The notes below the pieces were generated by a model, which saw only the letters and a list, made by a program, of their open reading frames with translations, did not search any database and was not told the DNA's origin. This document shows, piece by piece, positions 1-9,288 of a stretch of 25,779 nt of DNA. Location: NCBI RefSeq assembly GCF_000372725.1, contig NW_005199378.1, positions 65,781 through 91,559 of the forward strand, in the 5' to 3' direction. Positions within the stretch are counted from its first letter, which is position 1; each line of letters begins with the position of its first letter. Made by a program: the position numbers and the translations under genes. The DNA comes from Emiliania huxleyi CCMP1516 (Eukaryota; Haptophyta; Isochrysidales; Noelaerhabdaceae).

Positions 1-1224
1 ACAGGGGACAAGCAGGACCCCGAGAAAACGGGAAGGGGAACCGCACGAGAAGGATCCGACGGGGGGAAAGAGCACGCGCCGAGGCGGCCAAACAGCCAGA
101 CACAAGGCAGGACGACGCCCGCGAGGGGACAACAGGAGGCGCAGACCCCACCAGCGGAGGCGCCGAGGGAAACGGCGGCGGCTGTGGCGGAGACAGCGGC
201 AGCGGCGGTGGCGAGGGTCTATCCTAAGGGGGAGGGGGTGGGGGAGGGGATGAGGAACGGTGAGGGCGGCTGGGGCGGCCGGGAAGGCAACACAGGCGAG
301 GCGCGGCGCACCTCAAACTCGAGCGAGTAGCGGGAATATCACCCGCTGCTCCGGCGGGAGATTGCTCCCCCGCCGCCCCCTGGGTCACCCCGAGTGACCT
401 CGCAGCCCACGCCGTGAGGCGCTGCTGTCAGAGGGGTTTATCACCGCCGTATCCACCCCACACTGGCCGCCGAGGGGCCCGGCGGGCTGAGGCGCGCGAG
501 GCGGCTTTTGCTCCCGCGGGGCGGCTCTACCCGTCTCAGCACGGCGTCCCGAGGTGTAGCCGTGTACCTGGCGGCAGGGCCATCACTCACGCGCCTACTC
601 GCGGCACGAGGGAAGGTGTGACGCGACCGCGAGAGGCGAGATGGGTGATGGCGAGACAGTCGTTTGGCCCGTTTGAGGCTGAAAGGATGACCGCGGACGA
701 TGAGGGCGACGATTCATCGCGGCTACTGAGCAGGCAAGGTCCGGACCTACAGGATGGAGGGGCGAGTAGTGAGACTCGGGACCATATCTTCGCGTCGAGA
801 GACGAAAATCCGGATTGTCTGACGCCAGCCGCGCCGGGCGCCGAACGTAACTTAAGGGAACTGCGCGACGACGACGACAGTTTGCGCCTCTTCCTTTCAC
901 CACCGCCCTTCCAATGGTATTTGCCGGTCGGGGGGGCGTCGGCAGCACCGCCGTTCCGCGCGGATGTTGCAAACGGTGGCTCGGGGCACCTATCTCGGCA
1001 GCCCCGGGGCGGGAGCCGAGGAGGGGCAGCCGTTGCGGTGGCGCCATCGCAGCTCGGCGGCGCGTGGGGAGCCGAGCGGCTCCCAGCGATCCCGCGAGAG
1101 AAGGGCCCGCATCCGTCCCGGATGCCGCGCCCACGCTGCCCGACGCAAGCGCCAGATGGGAGAGGAGGTTGGCAGCCTTTCTGCGCTTCGAGGTGCAAGA
1201 GAGAACTTGTCGCGCCCTTTGTAT
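1..1224. other. GC-rich stretch without a supportable gene
   Basis: The first 330 bases are rich in G and A on the + strand, with runs such as GGGGGAGGGG. Open frames of 100-280 codons exist on both strands between 414 and 1268, but they overlap each other, are dominated by Arg, Gly, Pro and Ala, and show no motif I recognise. In DNA this GC-rich, stops are rare by chance, so I read them as shadows. Confidence 0.5.
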
Positions 1225-1960
1225 TTAGCGGGAGGAAGCCAGGTGGGGTTTAGCCCAATGTGAACCACTGCGCGGACGGAGGCCAGATGTGAGCGAGGCT
1301 TCTATGTCCGCAAACTTGTCCTGCGTCTCCGCCTGGAGGTGTGGAGGTAGCTGTAGCGACGGCATTCGTATGTGTACACAATCATGGGACTCGAGCGTCT
1401 GTTTCAGACGTAGTGACTGTGGCGTGCTGAGCGTCGTCTCGTAGATGATCGTGTTGCAGCATTGGTTCGAGTACTGCTTCGCAAATTCCAGAGTGGCATC
1501 CAGAGCATTGAATGAGAGAGTGTCAAAGTCAATGCGCACAATGGCTTGAGCGTAGCCAAGTGGCGTAGGCAACCCATACAGCATCAGAGCCTCCACGATT
1601 TTGTCCTTGCTGTTCTCGCAATAGCTGGATCCACCGTCAAAGACAAAGAGGTTACGTCCAATCACGTATGCACCCGGTGTCTCAGTTTCCAAGGCGTTTT
1701 TCGACTGCCTGAACAAGGGTAGACTTCCAGCTTGCTGTCGGACCGCTGAGGAGAACGACTTTGGATGGGGTGCGTCCGGCGATCACATTCCTCAACTGGG
1801 CGCACTGCGCGGGTCGAACGCGAGTACACTCCTCATAGAAGCTCTTGTACACTGTCTGTTTCCATTTGTCATAGGCAGCGTTGTATGCATCGCCGCAGTC
1901 AAAGTCTTTTGGATTAGGTTGATTCAGCGGCGACGGTGACGGAAGCGCTTTGCGAGATGC
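1225..1960 (-). pseudogene. Fragment of a P-loop NTPase-like gene, frameshifted
   Basis: Two overlapping minus-strand frames carry one continuous protein-like sequence. The upstream part is open from 1960 to 1685 and contains a Walker A-like stretch, SGPTASWKSTL. The downstream part is open from 1716 to 1225, starts with the same DNA in another frame, and contains VIGRNLFVFDGG and IVRIDFDTLSFN, the latter resembling a beta strand with acidic residues. The frames differ by one nucleotide near 1685-1716, so a small indel separates them. The second P-loop glycine (GxxxxGK[ST]) is replaced by Trp. The upstream part has a stop at 1961-1963 and no in-frame ATG, so the 5' end is missing or altered and abuts a GC-rich repeat. 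Base composition is clearly less GC-rich than in neighbouring genes, suggesting a foreign or virus-derived origin; that is inference. The P-loop suggests a kinase or ATPase, but I cannot name the family. A real intron-bearing gene or a sequencing error remains possible. Confidence 0.5.
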
Positions 1961-1989
1961 CTACCGGTGTGCACGGGCGCGGATGCGGG

Positions 1990-2115
1990 CGGGGGCAAGG
2001 GACGGGCGAGAGGCGGCGGGGGCAAGGGGCGGGTGAGAGGCGGCGGGGGCGAGGGGCGGGCTGGGTGGCGCGCAGGGGCGGGCTGGGTGGCGCGCAAGGG
2101 CGGGCGGGTGGACGG
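1990..2115. repeat. G-rich imperfect tandem repeat
   Basis: Repeated units of the type GGCGGGGGCAAGGGGCGGG and GGGCTGGGTGGCGCGCA occur several times in a row, with substitutions. The open frames over it on both strands encode only Gly/Arg or Pro/Arg repeats and are not genes. Several G-runs lie close enough together to allow G-quadruplexes on the + strand. Confidence 0.7.
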
Positions 2116-2179
2116 CCGGCCACCGGAAGTTCCCGGAAATGACTCATCATCAGCTCTCTCGATAGTATTGTGACAGGGT

Positions 2180-2383
2180 ACAAACTGACGATCGTCAGTT
2201 TGTGATTCCCCTCACCCTCTGGTGAGACCGGTCACCTGGTCAACCGGTGGGTCGCAAACTGACTTGCAAACTGACTTTTCTTTTTTCACACCTCCACGTG
2301 AGGTGTGAATGTGAAAAAAGAAATCAGTTTGGCACCCATTCATAGGTCATCCACCTGGCTATCAGGTGAGCCGCAAACTGACT
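2180..2383. repeat. Cluster of palindromes sharing the core CAAACTGAC
   Basis: A perfect 24-base palindrome lies at 2180-2203 with halves ACAAACTGACGA/TCGTCAGTTTGT. A second, imperfect inverted repeat has arms at 2267-2290 and 2310-2331. Between those arms lies a shorter hairpin, TTCACACCTC/GAGGTGTGAA. CAAACTGA recurs in direct orientation near 2254, 2267 and 2374 and inverted near 2194 and 2324. Small hairpins CTCACC/GGTGAG (2211-2226) and CACCT/AGGTG (2352-2366) lie in between. This could be the end of a transposon with subterminal repeats, a foldback element or a multi-site protein-binding region; I cannot tell which. Confidence 0.7.
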
Positions 2384-2646
2384 TTTTTTCAGACTTCACC
2401 CAGAGTTCACCCAGACCGTACACAGCGGCGGACAGAGGGATGCCGAGCCTTCGATCAGGGTGGTCGTCGCTGGAAGCCGACGAGCGGAGACGCGCGACAC
2501 GGGAGCGGACACAGTCCCGCGCCCCTTGCCAGTCAACATCATGAGAGGCACCGGGCTCGGCAACCCATTCCCCCCATGGGGAAGAGAGGCACCGACGAGG
2601 CGCTGCGCGACCAGGTATGCGAGGCATTCGACACATAAACAGAGCG

Positions 2647-2973
2647 AAACTATCCACCAATACAACCCATCCAAACAAATACAACCCACCCATCTTCAAT
2701 ATCATACCACCCTCCAAACAATACACACTACACACATAACCACCTTCCAAACACTACATACTACACACAATATACTACTACTACTATCACTACTACTAAC
2801 ACTACACCATACATACCACCACCTCCACCCTCACAATATACTACGGTACTAACTCTACCACCACCATCTCCACCCCCACCCTCACCACCACTCCCCTCAC
2901 TACCACCACCTCCACCAAATCCACCCCCCCCCTCACACCACCCCCACCCAACCCCCCCCATTTTCACTTTTTA
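2647..2973. repeat. G-depleted low-complexity tract (A/C/T only)
   Basis: Across 327 bases the + strand contains only two G residues, at 2845-2846. It drifts from ACA/CTA-rich sequence to CTACTACTA, then CCACCACC and C-runs. Open frames here are compositional artefacts (His/Thr on +, Gly/Val on -). This degenerate microsatellite has extreme strand asymmetry and begins just after a normally composed stretch. Confidence 0.85.
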
Positions 2974-3072
2974 GCTATATGAGTTGCCTTTGCAGGTCGC
3001 CTCTGCCAATGTCTGAGCTCATACTGCAGAGTGGGGCGATGCCGTCTCCGCAGCGAGTGGCTGCCGGTTCGA

Positions 3073-3154
3073 GTTGACGTGGCCGAGTGGTTAAGGCGAG
3101 GGACTGCTAATCCCTTGGGCTATGCCCGCGCGAGTTCGAACCTCGTCGTCAACG
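3073..3154 (+). tRNA. tRNA-Ser(GCT)
   Basis: The 82-base sequence folds as a class II tRNA. The acceptor stem is GTTGACG/CGTCAAC with discriminator G at 3154. The D arm is GCCGAGTGGTTAAGGC. The anticodon stem AGGGA/TCCCT encloses the loop CTGCTAA, giving anticodon GCT, which reads AGC and AGT codons. A long variable arm GGGC-TAT-GCCC is typical of serine tRNAs. The T arm is GCGAG-TTCGAAC-CTCGT. CCA is not encoded and there is no intron. The A and B box promoters are internal. Confidence 0.95.
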
Positions 3155-3155
3155 G

Positions 3156-3167
3156 TTTTGTTTTTTT
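3156..3167 (+). terminator. Pol III terminator of the tRNA-Ser gene
   Basis: One base after the discriminator base there is TTTT, then G, then seven T residues. A run of four or more T on the non-template strand is the usual RNA polymerase III stop signal, and its position fits the tRNA exactly. Confidence 0.85.
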
Positions 3168-3979
3168 CCCCAGCGATATTGTCGTTTTCCATTTTGGTTC
3201 AGGCATGGACATGCACATGTGCATGCACATGCAACATGTACATGCACATACAACTGTGTCACGGATCTTCCTTCTCCCCTTCCCGATCTAACAAACAATC
3301 AAGCCGGCGCGCAGATCTACTCCTCCAAGCCGCACGTACTCTTCAGAGGCGGTCAGACCCTCGCGATCGGCGCGAGGACTGCGTCGAAAAGCCGGAGAAT
3401 AACCCGCATACCTAAACGCCTCTGCGGTCGGTGGGGCCAGGCCCAACCCATCTCGCGCGGCGTGCAGCTAACCTGCCCAGTCTCTGGCGAGACGTTTGTT
3501 GCGCCCGCCGACAGCGACGCCGGAGGGGCCTGTGACGAGAGAAGCTCGCGGCGGAGTGCCTATTGTATGAGACTGCGTGTGCTTGTCCGACGGTGGGTGA
3601 GGGTGCGCGATGTGTCATCTCTTGTGTGTTGTTGGGCGGTGGATCTGTGGAGCTTGGACGTTGGACGGGGAGCTTGCGCCTGCTGTCCTCGGACTGGCTG
3701 TGGGCGGTGCCGGTCGTGCTCTCGTGCGGTTCCAAGTGCGTGCAACAGGTCGCGTGATATGCCGCATGCATGCACCGCGGGCCGCGACGGCTCCGCGCAT
3801 CGACCGCACGATGCCTTTCTTTGCCTCCGCTAGCGTGCGGGCTGCGCAACCGGTCCGGTATACGCGGGCTTTAGTAAAGCGGGGGAAGGGGACCCTGAGT
3901 TGACCACCTGGTTGTGCGCCGGGCCCTCCTGCTCGGCTCCAGCGAGTAGACAAGTCTTGTCATCAACAGAGTAGAGCGT
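3168..3979. other. No gene seen; short ACATGC-type repeat at 3206-3250
   Basis: A small self-complementary repeat made of ATGCACATG and ACATGCACAT units lies at about 3206-3250. The rest contains overlapping open frames on both strands without a recognisable domain or a preferred codon pattern, and I annotate none of them. Confidence 0.5.
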
Positions 3980-3988
3980 GGTTTTACC

Positions 3989-4125
3989 TGAGGGAGGGTG
4001 TAGAGGATGTAGAGTGTAGAGCGCTGTAGAGCTGTAGAGATGTAGAGCGCTCTGGAGCGCTGTAGAGCTGTAGAGCTCTACATCCGGCGCGTGACGATGC
4101 GCCTCCGTTGTAGAGCGATGTAGAG
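3989..4125 (+). repeat. Left terminal inverted repeat
   Basis: This arm is an exact reverse complement of 4734-4870. It contains many TGTAGAG heptamers and an inner non-heptamer core, CCGGCGCGTGACGATGCGCC. Identity stops abruptly after TGTAGAG at 4125. Confidence 0.9.
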
Positions 4126-4733
4126 CGCGATTTTGTTGTAGAGTGTGTTGTAGAGGCTCTACAGCCAAACCGCCGGGAAGGCAGTGACTCAAAGAGGTCG
4201 AGCCGCGCTAATGGGGTGTCTCCGAGCTTACTGGAGCTCTGATGGACAGCCCTGACTATCCCTGACACACAGAGAGTCACTCCGACGGCACACAACACCC
4301 TATAACTGCGTCATGACCAGCCTGCCATGCGTCGCCGGTGCCGCATTCGTCGCTGTGCTTCTTTAGCAGGCGGTGGACTGTCGGCTGCGAGGACGGTCGC
4401 ATTTGCGCGAGGCGAGGCGAGCATTGCTGCGCGTTGCATGCGCCATGACTCGCGCCAGCGCGTGCGGGAGCTCCTGGCTGAGCGTTGAGTCCAGGCGAGT
4501 TGCGCTGGCCACGATCGCTACGCCGAGCCGAGCTGACGCGCCGAGGCGCCGGCCAGTCGCAGCCGTGAGGCATGCCATAGCAGCAGAGGCACCTCCTACC
4601 CATTGGGCGGGCAGACAGAAGGCCAGGGCAGCACTGGCAACTGCAACGCGCCTCATGTCGGAGAGCGACCGTGCCGCCTCGTTCGCCGCTTATGATGTAG
4701 AGTTTGTTGTAGAGATTTCACGTTGTAGAGCGC

Positions 4734-4870
4734 CTCTACATCGCTCTACAACGGAGGCGCATCGTCACGCGCCGGATGTAGAGCTCTACAGCTCTACAGC
4801 GCTCCAGAGCGCTCTACATCTCTACAGCTCTACAGCGCTCTACACTCTACATCCTCTACACCCTCCCTCA
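4734..4870 (-). repeat. Right terminal inverted repeat
   Basis: This is the partner arm of 3989-4125, identical when reversed. The next bases inward differ from the left arm, but more TGTAGAG copies occur at 4695-4730. Confidence 0.9.
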
Positions 4871-4881
4871 GGGTTTTACCT

Positions 4882-6263
4882 CACACCCATGATCTCACAG
4901 TGTGCCGGCAGTCACCGAGCAGTGTCGCTCACACATCAACGAGCAAGCCGCAGCACAAGTGACTGAGGGCCAGTGAGGGCGAGCCCACCGCTGTCACAGC
5001 TGTGGCAGCCGCACAGTAGGTAGGCTGTGTCAACTGTGCAGAGCGTGTGAGCAGCAGAGGAGCTACACTCCAGGCTTCAGGCGCAAAGAGATGCATGCCA
5101 CCGAAGGCGCTGTCGAGGTTCGCCGAGCGCGGCGCAGTTGAGGGACACCGTCACCGACGAGCGCGTTGGACTTTTCACTCCGGACAAAGACAGTGGCACG
5201 CACCGCGCGTCTTAGCGGCGAGGCGCGGGACCGTCTGTGGCGAAGTGGGTCGCGTCCCTCGATTTCCGTCAACTCACGGCCTTCCCCTTTATTAGTAGGG
5301 ACTTCATGAACGGCCGAGCAATACATTAATATTATTAATTGATCCTTTTTGCACGGCTGAGCCCTCCCCTCCCTCCCCCGCGCCTCTCTCTCCCGCCACG
5401 CGCTCCGTCCGAACCCTCTCCCCTCTTGCACAACAGGAATTTAAAATAACAGATGAGGTGGGAAAACAATGATTCAATCGATGGGCCTGCCCATTCCGGA
5501 GTGGTTCGAACCCACACAAACCCGAGACGGTGATGGGAAACGTCGTGGGCGGTCTCAGGCCCAGTGTGCAGTGAGGTAGTCGGCGTCTGACTATCCCGGA
5601 TCCTGCAGAACAAGTTCCTCTTGTAGCTCGGTCGGTCACACCGCCATCGCCGTCGGGGAGAGGTCGAGGGGAGCGGGGGGACGATACTGCTTCGGCAGCG
5701 TGCACCTCGATCCTGTACCGTGTTTGTTATGACCCCCCCCCCAAATGAACACTCCAGTGAGGGAGGGTGAGACGATCGAGGGGTCCCGTACCACGCGGAA
5801 TCGAGACCCTATCCAGTGCTCAAGTGCTCAAGTAGGGAGTGTGTACGGCTCTGCCTACGGTCTAGCCTCTTCCCTCTCTATACGCGCCGGCGGTGCGGGC
5901 ACTCCATCCTCCATGCCGACCATGGGCGCACTCGCACTCACTGCGCGCTCGAGCGGTGCATGCCATCTTGCCATCAAGCAACAAGCATGCTCGAGGAGGG
6001 TGCGCATATGGCGCGCCACATGGCGCATGGCGCCTATGGCCATGTCCCCCCATATGGCCGATCATGGCGGCCCCGCGCCCCGCTCGAGGCCCCGTTCAGG
6101 AGATTTGCTCGGGGATTACTCGTTGGGTTGATACTTGATTCCGCTCGCGGCCAGAAACGAGAAGCGGGGATTCCGTCTCTCGGGCGAAACGCGGAAAAGA
6201 CTCTGCTCGCTGGGGCCGAACCCGAAGCGGGCCGTACAAAGTAATAGACGTACACGCCCCTGG
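4882..6263. other. No gene seen; palindrome-rich patch at 5998-6066
   Basis: No open frame here shows a domain or signal I trust. A stretch at 5998-6066 repeats six-base palindromes (CATATG, GGCGCC, TGGCCA, CCATGG-like) around ATGGCGC and CATATGGC. The part nearest 6263 is expected to be the 3' untranslated region of the minus-strand hydrolase gene. A B-box-like GGTTCGAACCC at about 5512 lacks a tRNA fold. Confidence 0.45.
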
Positions 6264-7812
6264 TCAACGGTCAGACCGTGTCGCCGCATCTCCCACCCCC
6301 TCTCCGCCGTCCCTCCGCCTACCGCTCGCCCCCGAGCCGTCCCTCCGCCCTCCACCAGCCACCACCGTCCCGGGCGCCACAAACGTCTTGCTTGCCAGCC
6401 TCGCGTCGCAGTAGCGCGCCCCCGGCACCCACCACCGCACCCTCGCGCGCTCGGCGCCCTCGCAGCGCGTCTCGATGCTCGCATTCGAGCCCGGCCGCAG
6501 CGGCAGCCTGCCAAGCCACTCCACGAGCCTCGGCCCTCCGCCCCCGCCCCCTCCTCCGCCGCCCGAGGCCCCGGACGGGTCGGCAGTGTAGACCAGGTCG
6601 TTTGGCAGGTAGCAGTGCTCCGACGACTGCACGAAAAAGTGGACGTGGTTCGGCGCCGCGTTGTAGAGCTCGAAGTAGTCGTTGGTCGCCGCGTAGAGCC
6701 GGTCCGGCCCCGTGAAGCACGTCTCGGCGTCGAAGCAGCCCGACGGCTCGATGCTGCGCGCGGCGGAGAGCGCGACGTTGAAGGCCTGCTGCACGTCGTC
6801 CGTCTTGGACTGGACGTGCGCAAAGGCGACCGCGCCGTAGCGCGCCGTCACGGCGGCGGTCACCGCGTGCAGCGAGAGGGTTCGCGCGAGGCAGGCCTCG
6901 CGAAGGTGCGCCGGCAGCGGCGCGAGCAGCGGCGACGAGCAAAAGCCGAGCTCCGCGATGAGCGTGCCCTCGCCGCTCGATGGGAAGACGCCTGTTCACG
7001 GCGAGGCGCGTCAAAAGGTGACGACTCCCGTGCCCCCCCCCCCCCGCTCGAGGAGAGGGCACGCCCGCGTACGAGTCGGGGACGACCGCCGCAGCGACGT
7101 GCGGCAGCCGGTTGAGCGCGTGGTCGGCCCAGATCTGCGCTCCAATCGAGCCGGCGGAGCAGCCCGACACGACGAGCGACGCGAGCGGCGAGGCGAGCGT
7201 ACCCGCCGCCGCCTGCTGCCCGTACACCCAGTCGAGCACGCTCCTCGCATTCTCGTAGCCCGCCTGCCGCACAGGAGAGCCCGACGGGTCGCGGTACTGG
7301 CGCGTCACGTTGCCGCCAAAGACGCTGCCGTCGCAGTATAGGACGTGCGCAATCGTGTACGCGCGGAAAGGGTTGTCGGGGTTGGCGCGGTCAAAGACGC
7401 CGCCCCGTGTCCCCTGCGGGAAGGCGCCGGTGCTGCACGCGGGAAAGCTGGTCGAGGGCTCGTCCCAGCAGGCGCCGCCGCCTTGGAAGAATAGGAGGAG
7501 CTTGTCGCGGTCGCCGCGAATCACCTCAAACTGGTAGGGCGTGGTGGTCGTGAAGATGCACCGCGTCTTGCCACCCGGACGAACCAGCCAGGGTGAGTCG
7601 GGAGCCATGCCCGACAGGTCGCAGCGCTCTGTGCGAGACATGGTGCAGACGCTGACGTGCTCAGCCGTCGTGCTCTGCCCGTTGCTGATGAATGTACCGC
7701 TTGCGCCGTGATCCTCGCGCCGGAGCAGGCGCAATGCGGGCTCGAGCTGCGGCACACTCGAGAGGAGCGATGGCAGGGCTGTGGAGGCGTTCGCCGTGAT
7801 CGGCCAAGGCAT
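6264..7812 (-). CDS. Pectin acetylesterase / Notum-like carboxylesterase, two exons
   Basis: This encodes a serine hydrolase of the pectinacetylesterase (PAE/Notum) family, which removes acyl groups from polysaccharides or proteins, usually outside the cell. Exons are 7812-7065 and 6991-6264, giving 491 aa. The 73-base intron (7064-6992) begins GC and ends AG. Joining restores the frame across DSYAG|VFPSSG. Family signs are LLFFQGGGACW (about 106-116, oxyanion loop), YCDGSVFGG (159-167), nucleophile motif GCSAG with Ser219, an Asp after SKT (about 314-315), and EHCYL with His375 as catalytic His. The assignment of Asp and His is by position and is inferred. A Gly-rich loop follows at about 390, and the C-terminal 60 residues are low complexity. 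The longest open frame begins with GTG at 7836; I chose the first ATG at 7812. No clear signal peptide is visible, so an upstream exon may be missing. The acyl substrate cannot be read from sequence. Confidence 0.82.
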
Positions 7813-7836
7813 GCTGCCTTTCGGAAAGTCGGTCAC

Positions 7837-9288
7837 TCGAGATTATGGGGCAAGCTGTCGGACCCACTCGCCGCTTGTATCGTAGTCTTGAGGGTGCGCT
7901 GCCGAGGGCTGCCGAGGCAGTGTCGCCCCCAGTCTTTGTTAGTATCGAGGTCTCGTGAGTTTTGGCACTGATAAATTCGTGGCGTTCGCGGCGAGCCGAG
8001 CCAGGCCACGGCGCTCGGCCTGCTGAGAGAAGACCTTCCCCGACGGCAGTGACAATTTACCCGACATCAATCGTCGACGGCAAGCTCGAGAACTGCGCCT
8101 CCAAAGTCGCCCAGATTCGCCTCTCGCGGCGGCGCTGAGTTAGTATCGCCGTTGCGCCAGCCGGCTCTGCTCCACAGCAGGGCATGCCTGACTGGCTCCT
8201 GCTAGCCGTGCGTCCTGGTGGCATCCATTGCCAGCTCAGGTAGCCTCACTCAGGGGGCAACCGCACGGCCTACTCGCCCAAGTACTCGCTTTCTTTTATG
8301 TCCCACCATGCAGAGCGCATCTCTCTCTCTGTTGTGCGAGGCGTGAACCGCGCCATTCGCTCTCACCTGGCAACCCTGTCTGCACGTCTCGCGCGCGCGT
8401 GAACAGGGCTCCAGGCCCCAAATGACGTGTGAGTGTTAGAGTTGTTTGGTATTGCTAAAAATCTCTCTCTCTCAGGGGGTCGCCTCGCGCACAACTCGGC
8501 GCCGCACAGCACCGCTCCGCGTTACTACCGAGTTAGTATCGTCGACCCACAGAGACTGCTCTTCTGTAGGTGGAGCCGACAAACGCCGGCCGGGGGTCGG
8601 CCCCGCAGCCCCCATCGCCGCCGCCGGGGCGGCGGCGGCCTCGGCGGACCATCCGGCGCGCCGCGCGCCCGACGGGGAGGTGTTCACCACTCCTGGCTCC
8701 TCACCCCGCCACGCCTTCGTGCAGACGCCGTGGCACCCGCCTCAGGCGCCGCTCGGACTCGGTTGACGGCCGCCCAAGTGCTTGGCTCGTGCCCAGCCGA
8801 ACCGGCAGGCGATGCCCACTCGCTGCTAGGCTAATCCCGGGCGGTCAAGCGGCGGTGTGGTGCCGTGAAGGGCAGCGGTGCCAAAACTACGACTATTAGT
8901 ACCGTGCGGGGGCAGTGCATTTAATTCTGTCAAAAATCGAAATGTGCTCCGTGGGACGTATTGGGCTATATAGGATCATACGTCCGGGAGGCCCCCCATG
9001 CGTGCCGCAACGACCCACAGTGCTGGTACCACTCTTTTCACGTTCACAGCTCTTAAGTGTGCCATAACTCCGATACATGGGGTAGACGACGAATTTTACG
9101 TTCCAACACGGTAATGGGTAAAGAAAACACAAAAGCTAGACAGTAGACACGTACTCGAACACGGAACTGTAATGAACACCTGCGACCTGCATCCACGCGC
9201 AAAGCCACGCCGCGCTATTGATGTCTTCCTCTCCCAAGCACGAGGGGCCAGGGCGGCGGATCCAGCGGAGTGGAGGCGGCAGTCTTGC
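7837..9288. other. Non-coding stretch with a recurring GTTAGTATCG word
   Basis: No convincing gene is seen. The ten-base word GTTAGTATCG occurs at 7938-7947, 8139-8148 and 8532-8541; the last two share GAGTTAGTATCG. The segment 8900-9170 is noticeably richer in A and T and probably belongs to the 3' untranslated region of the minus-strand gene ending at 9289. Open frames at 8228-8899 have only biased composition. Confidence 0.45.

Larger units (their letters stand above)
3989..4870. mobile_element. Transposon-like element with 137-bp terminal inverted repeats (MULE-like, non-autonomous)
   Basis: Bases 3989-4125 are the exact reverse complement of 4734-4870. The outermost bases are TGAGGGAGGG and CCCTCCCTCA. 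The flanks carry a direct duplication, GGTTTTACC, at 3980-3988 and 4872-4880. One extra G (4871) lies between the right end and the right copy, so the exact border is uncertain by a base. The repeats are themselves built from TGTAGAG heptamers, and inside each more TTGTTGTAGAG copies follow. Long TIRs with a 9-10 bp target duplication are typical of Mutator-like elements, but the assignment rests on structure alone. The roughly 600-base interior has no intact transposase. A minus-strand frame at 4277-4603 has a short helix-turn-helix-like stretch (SSQPTVHRLLKKH), possibly a relic. At 882 bp the element is probably non-autonomous. Identical arms imply recent activity or gene conversion. Confidence 0.8.

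Noticed and set aside
414..1268. Overlapping open frames on both strands, up to 279 codons
   Set aside because: They shadow one another, have composition set by GC content, and show no domain, signal or consistent codon bias.
2761..2967. Gly/Val-rich minus-strand open frame
   Set aside because: It is the translation of the G-depleted simple-sequence tract.
3989..4870. CRISPR array, suggested by many regularly repeated TGTAGAG words
   Set aside because: The heptamers are not separated by unique spacers of constant length, and the whole set is mirrored as terminal inverted repeats in a eukaryotic context.
5480..5560. Possible second tRNA, from GGTTCGAACCC at about 5512
   Set aside because: The B-box-like word is there, but I could form neither an acceptor stem nor an anticodon arm on either strand.
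6135..7115. 326-codon plus-strand frame over the hydrolase gene
   Set aside because: It is antisense to the conserved hydrolase exons and made mostly of Arg, Pro and Ala; it is a mirror of the real gene's codon pattern.
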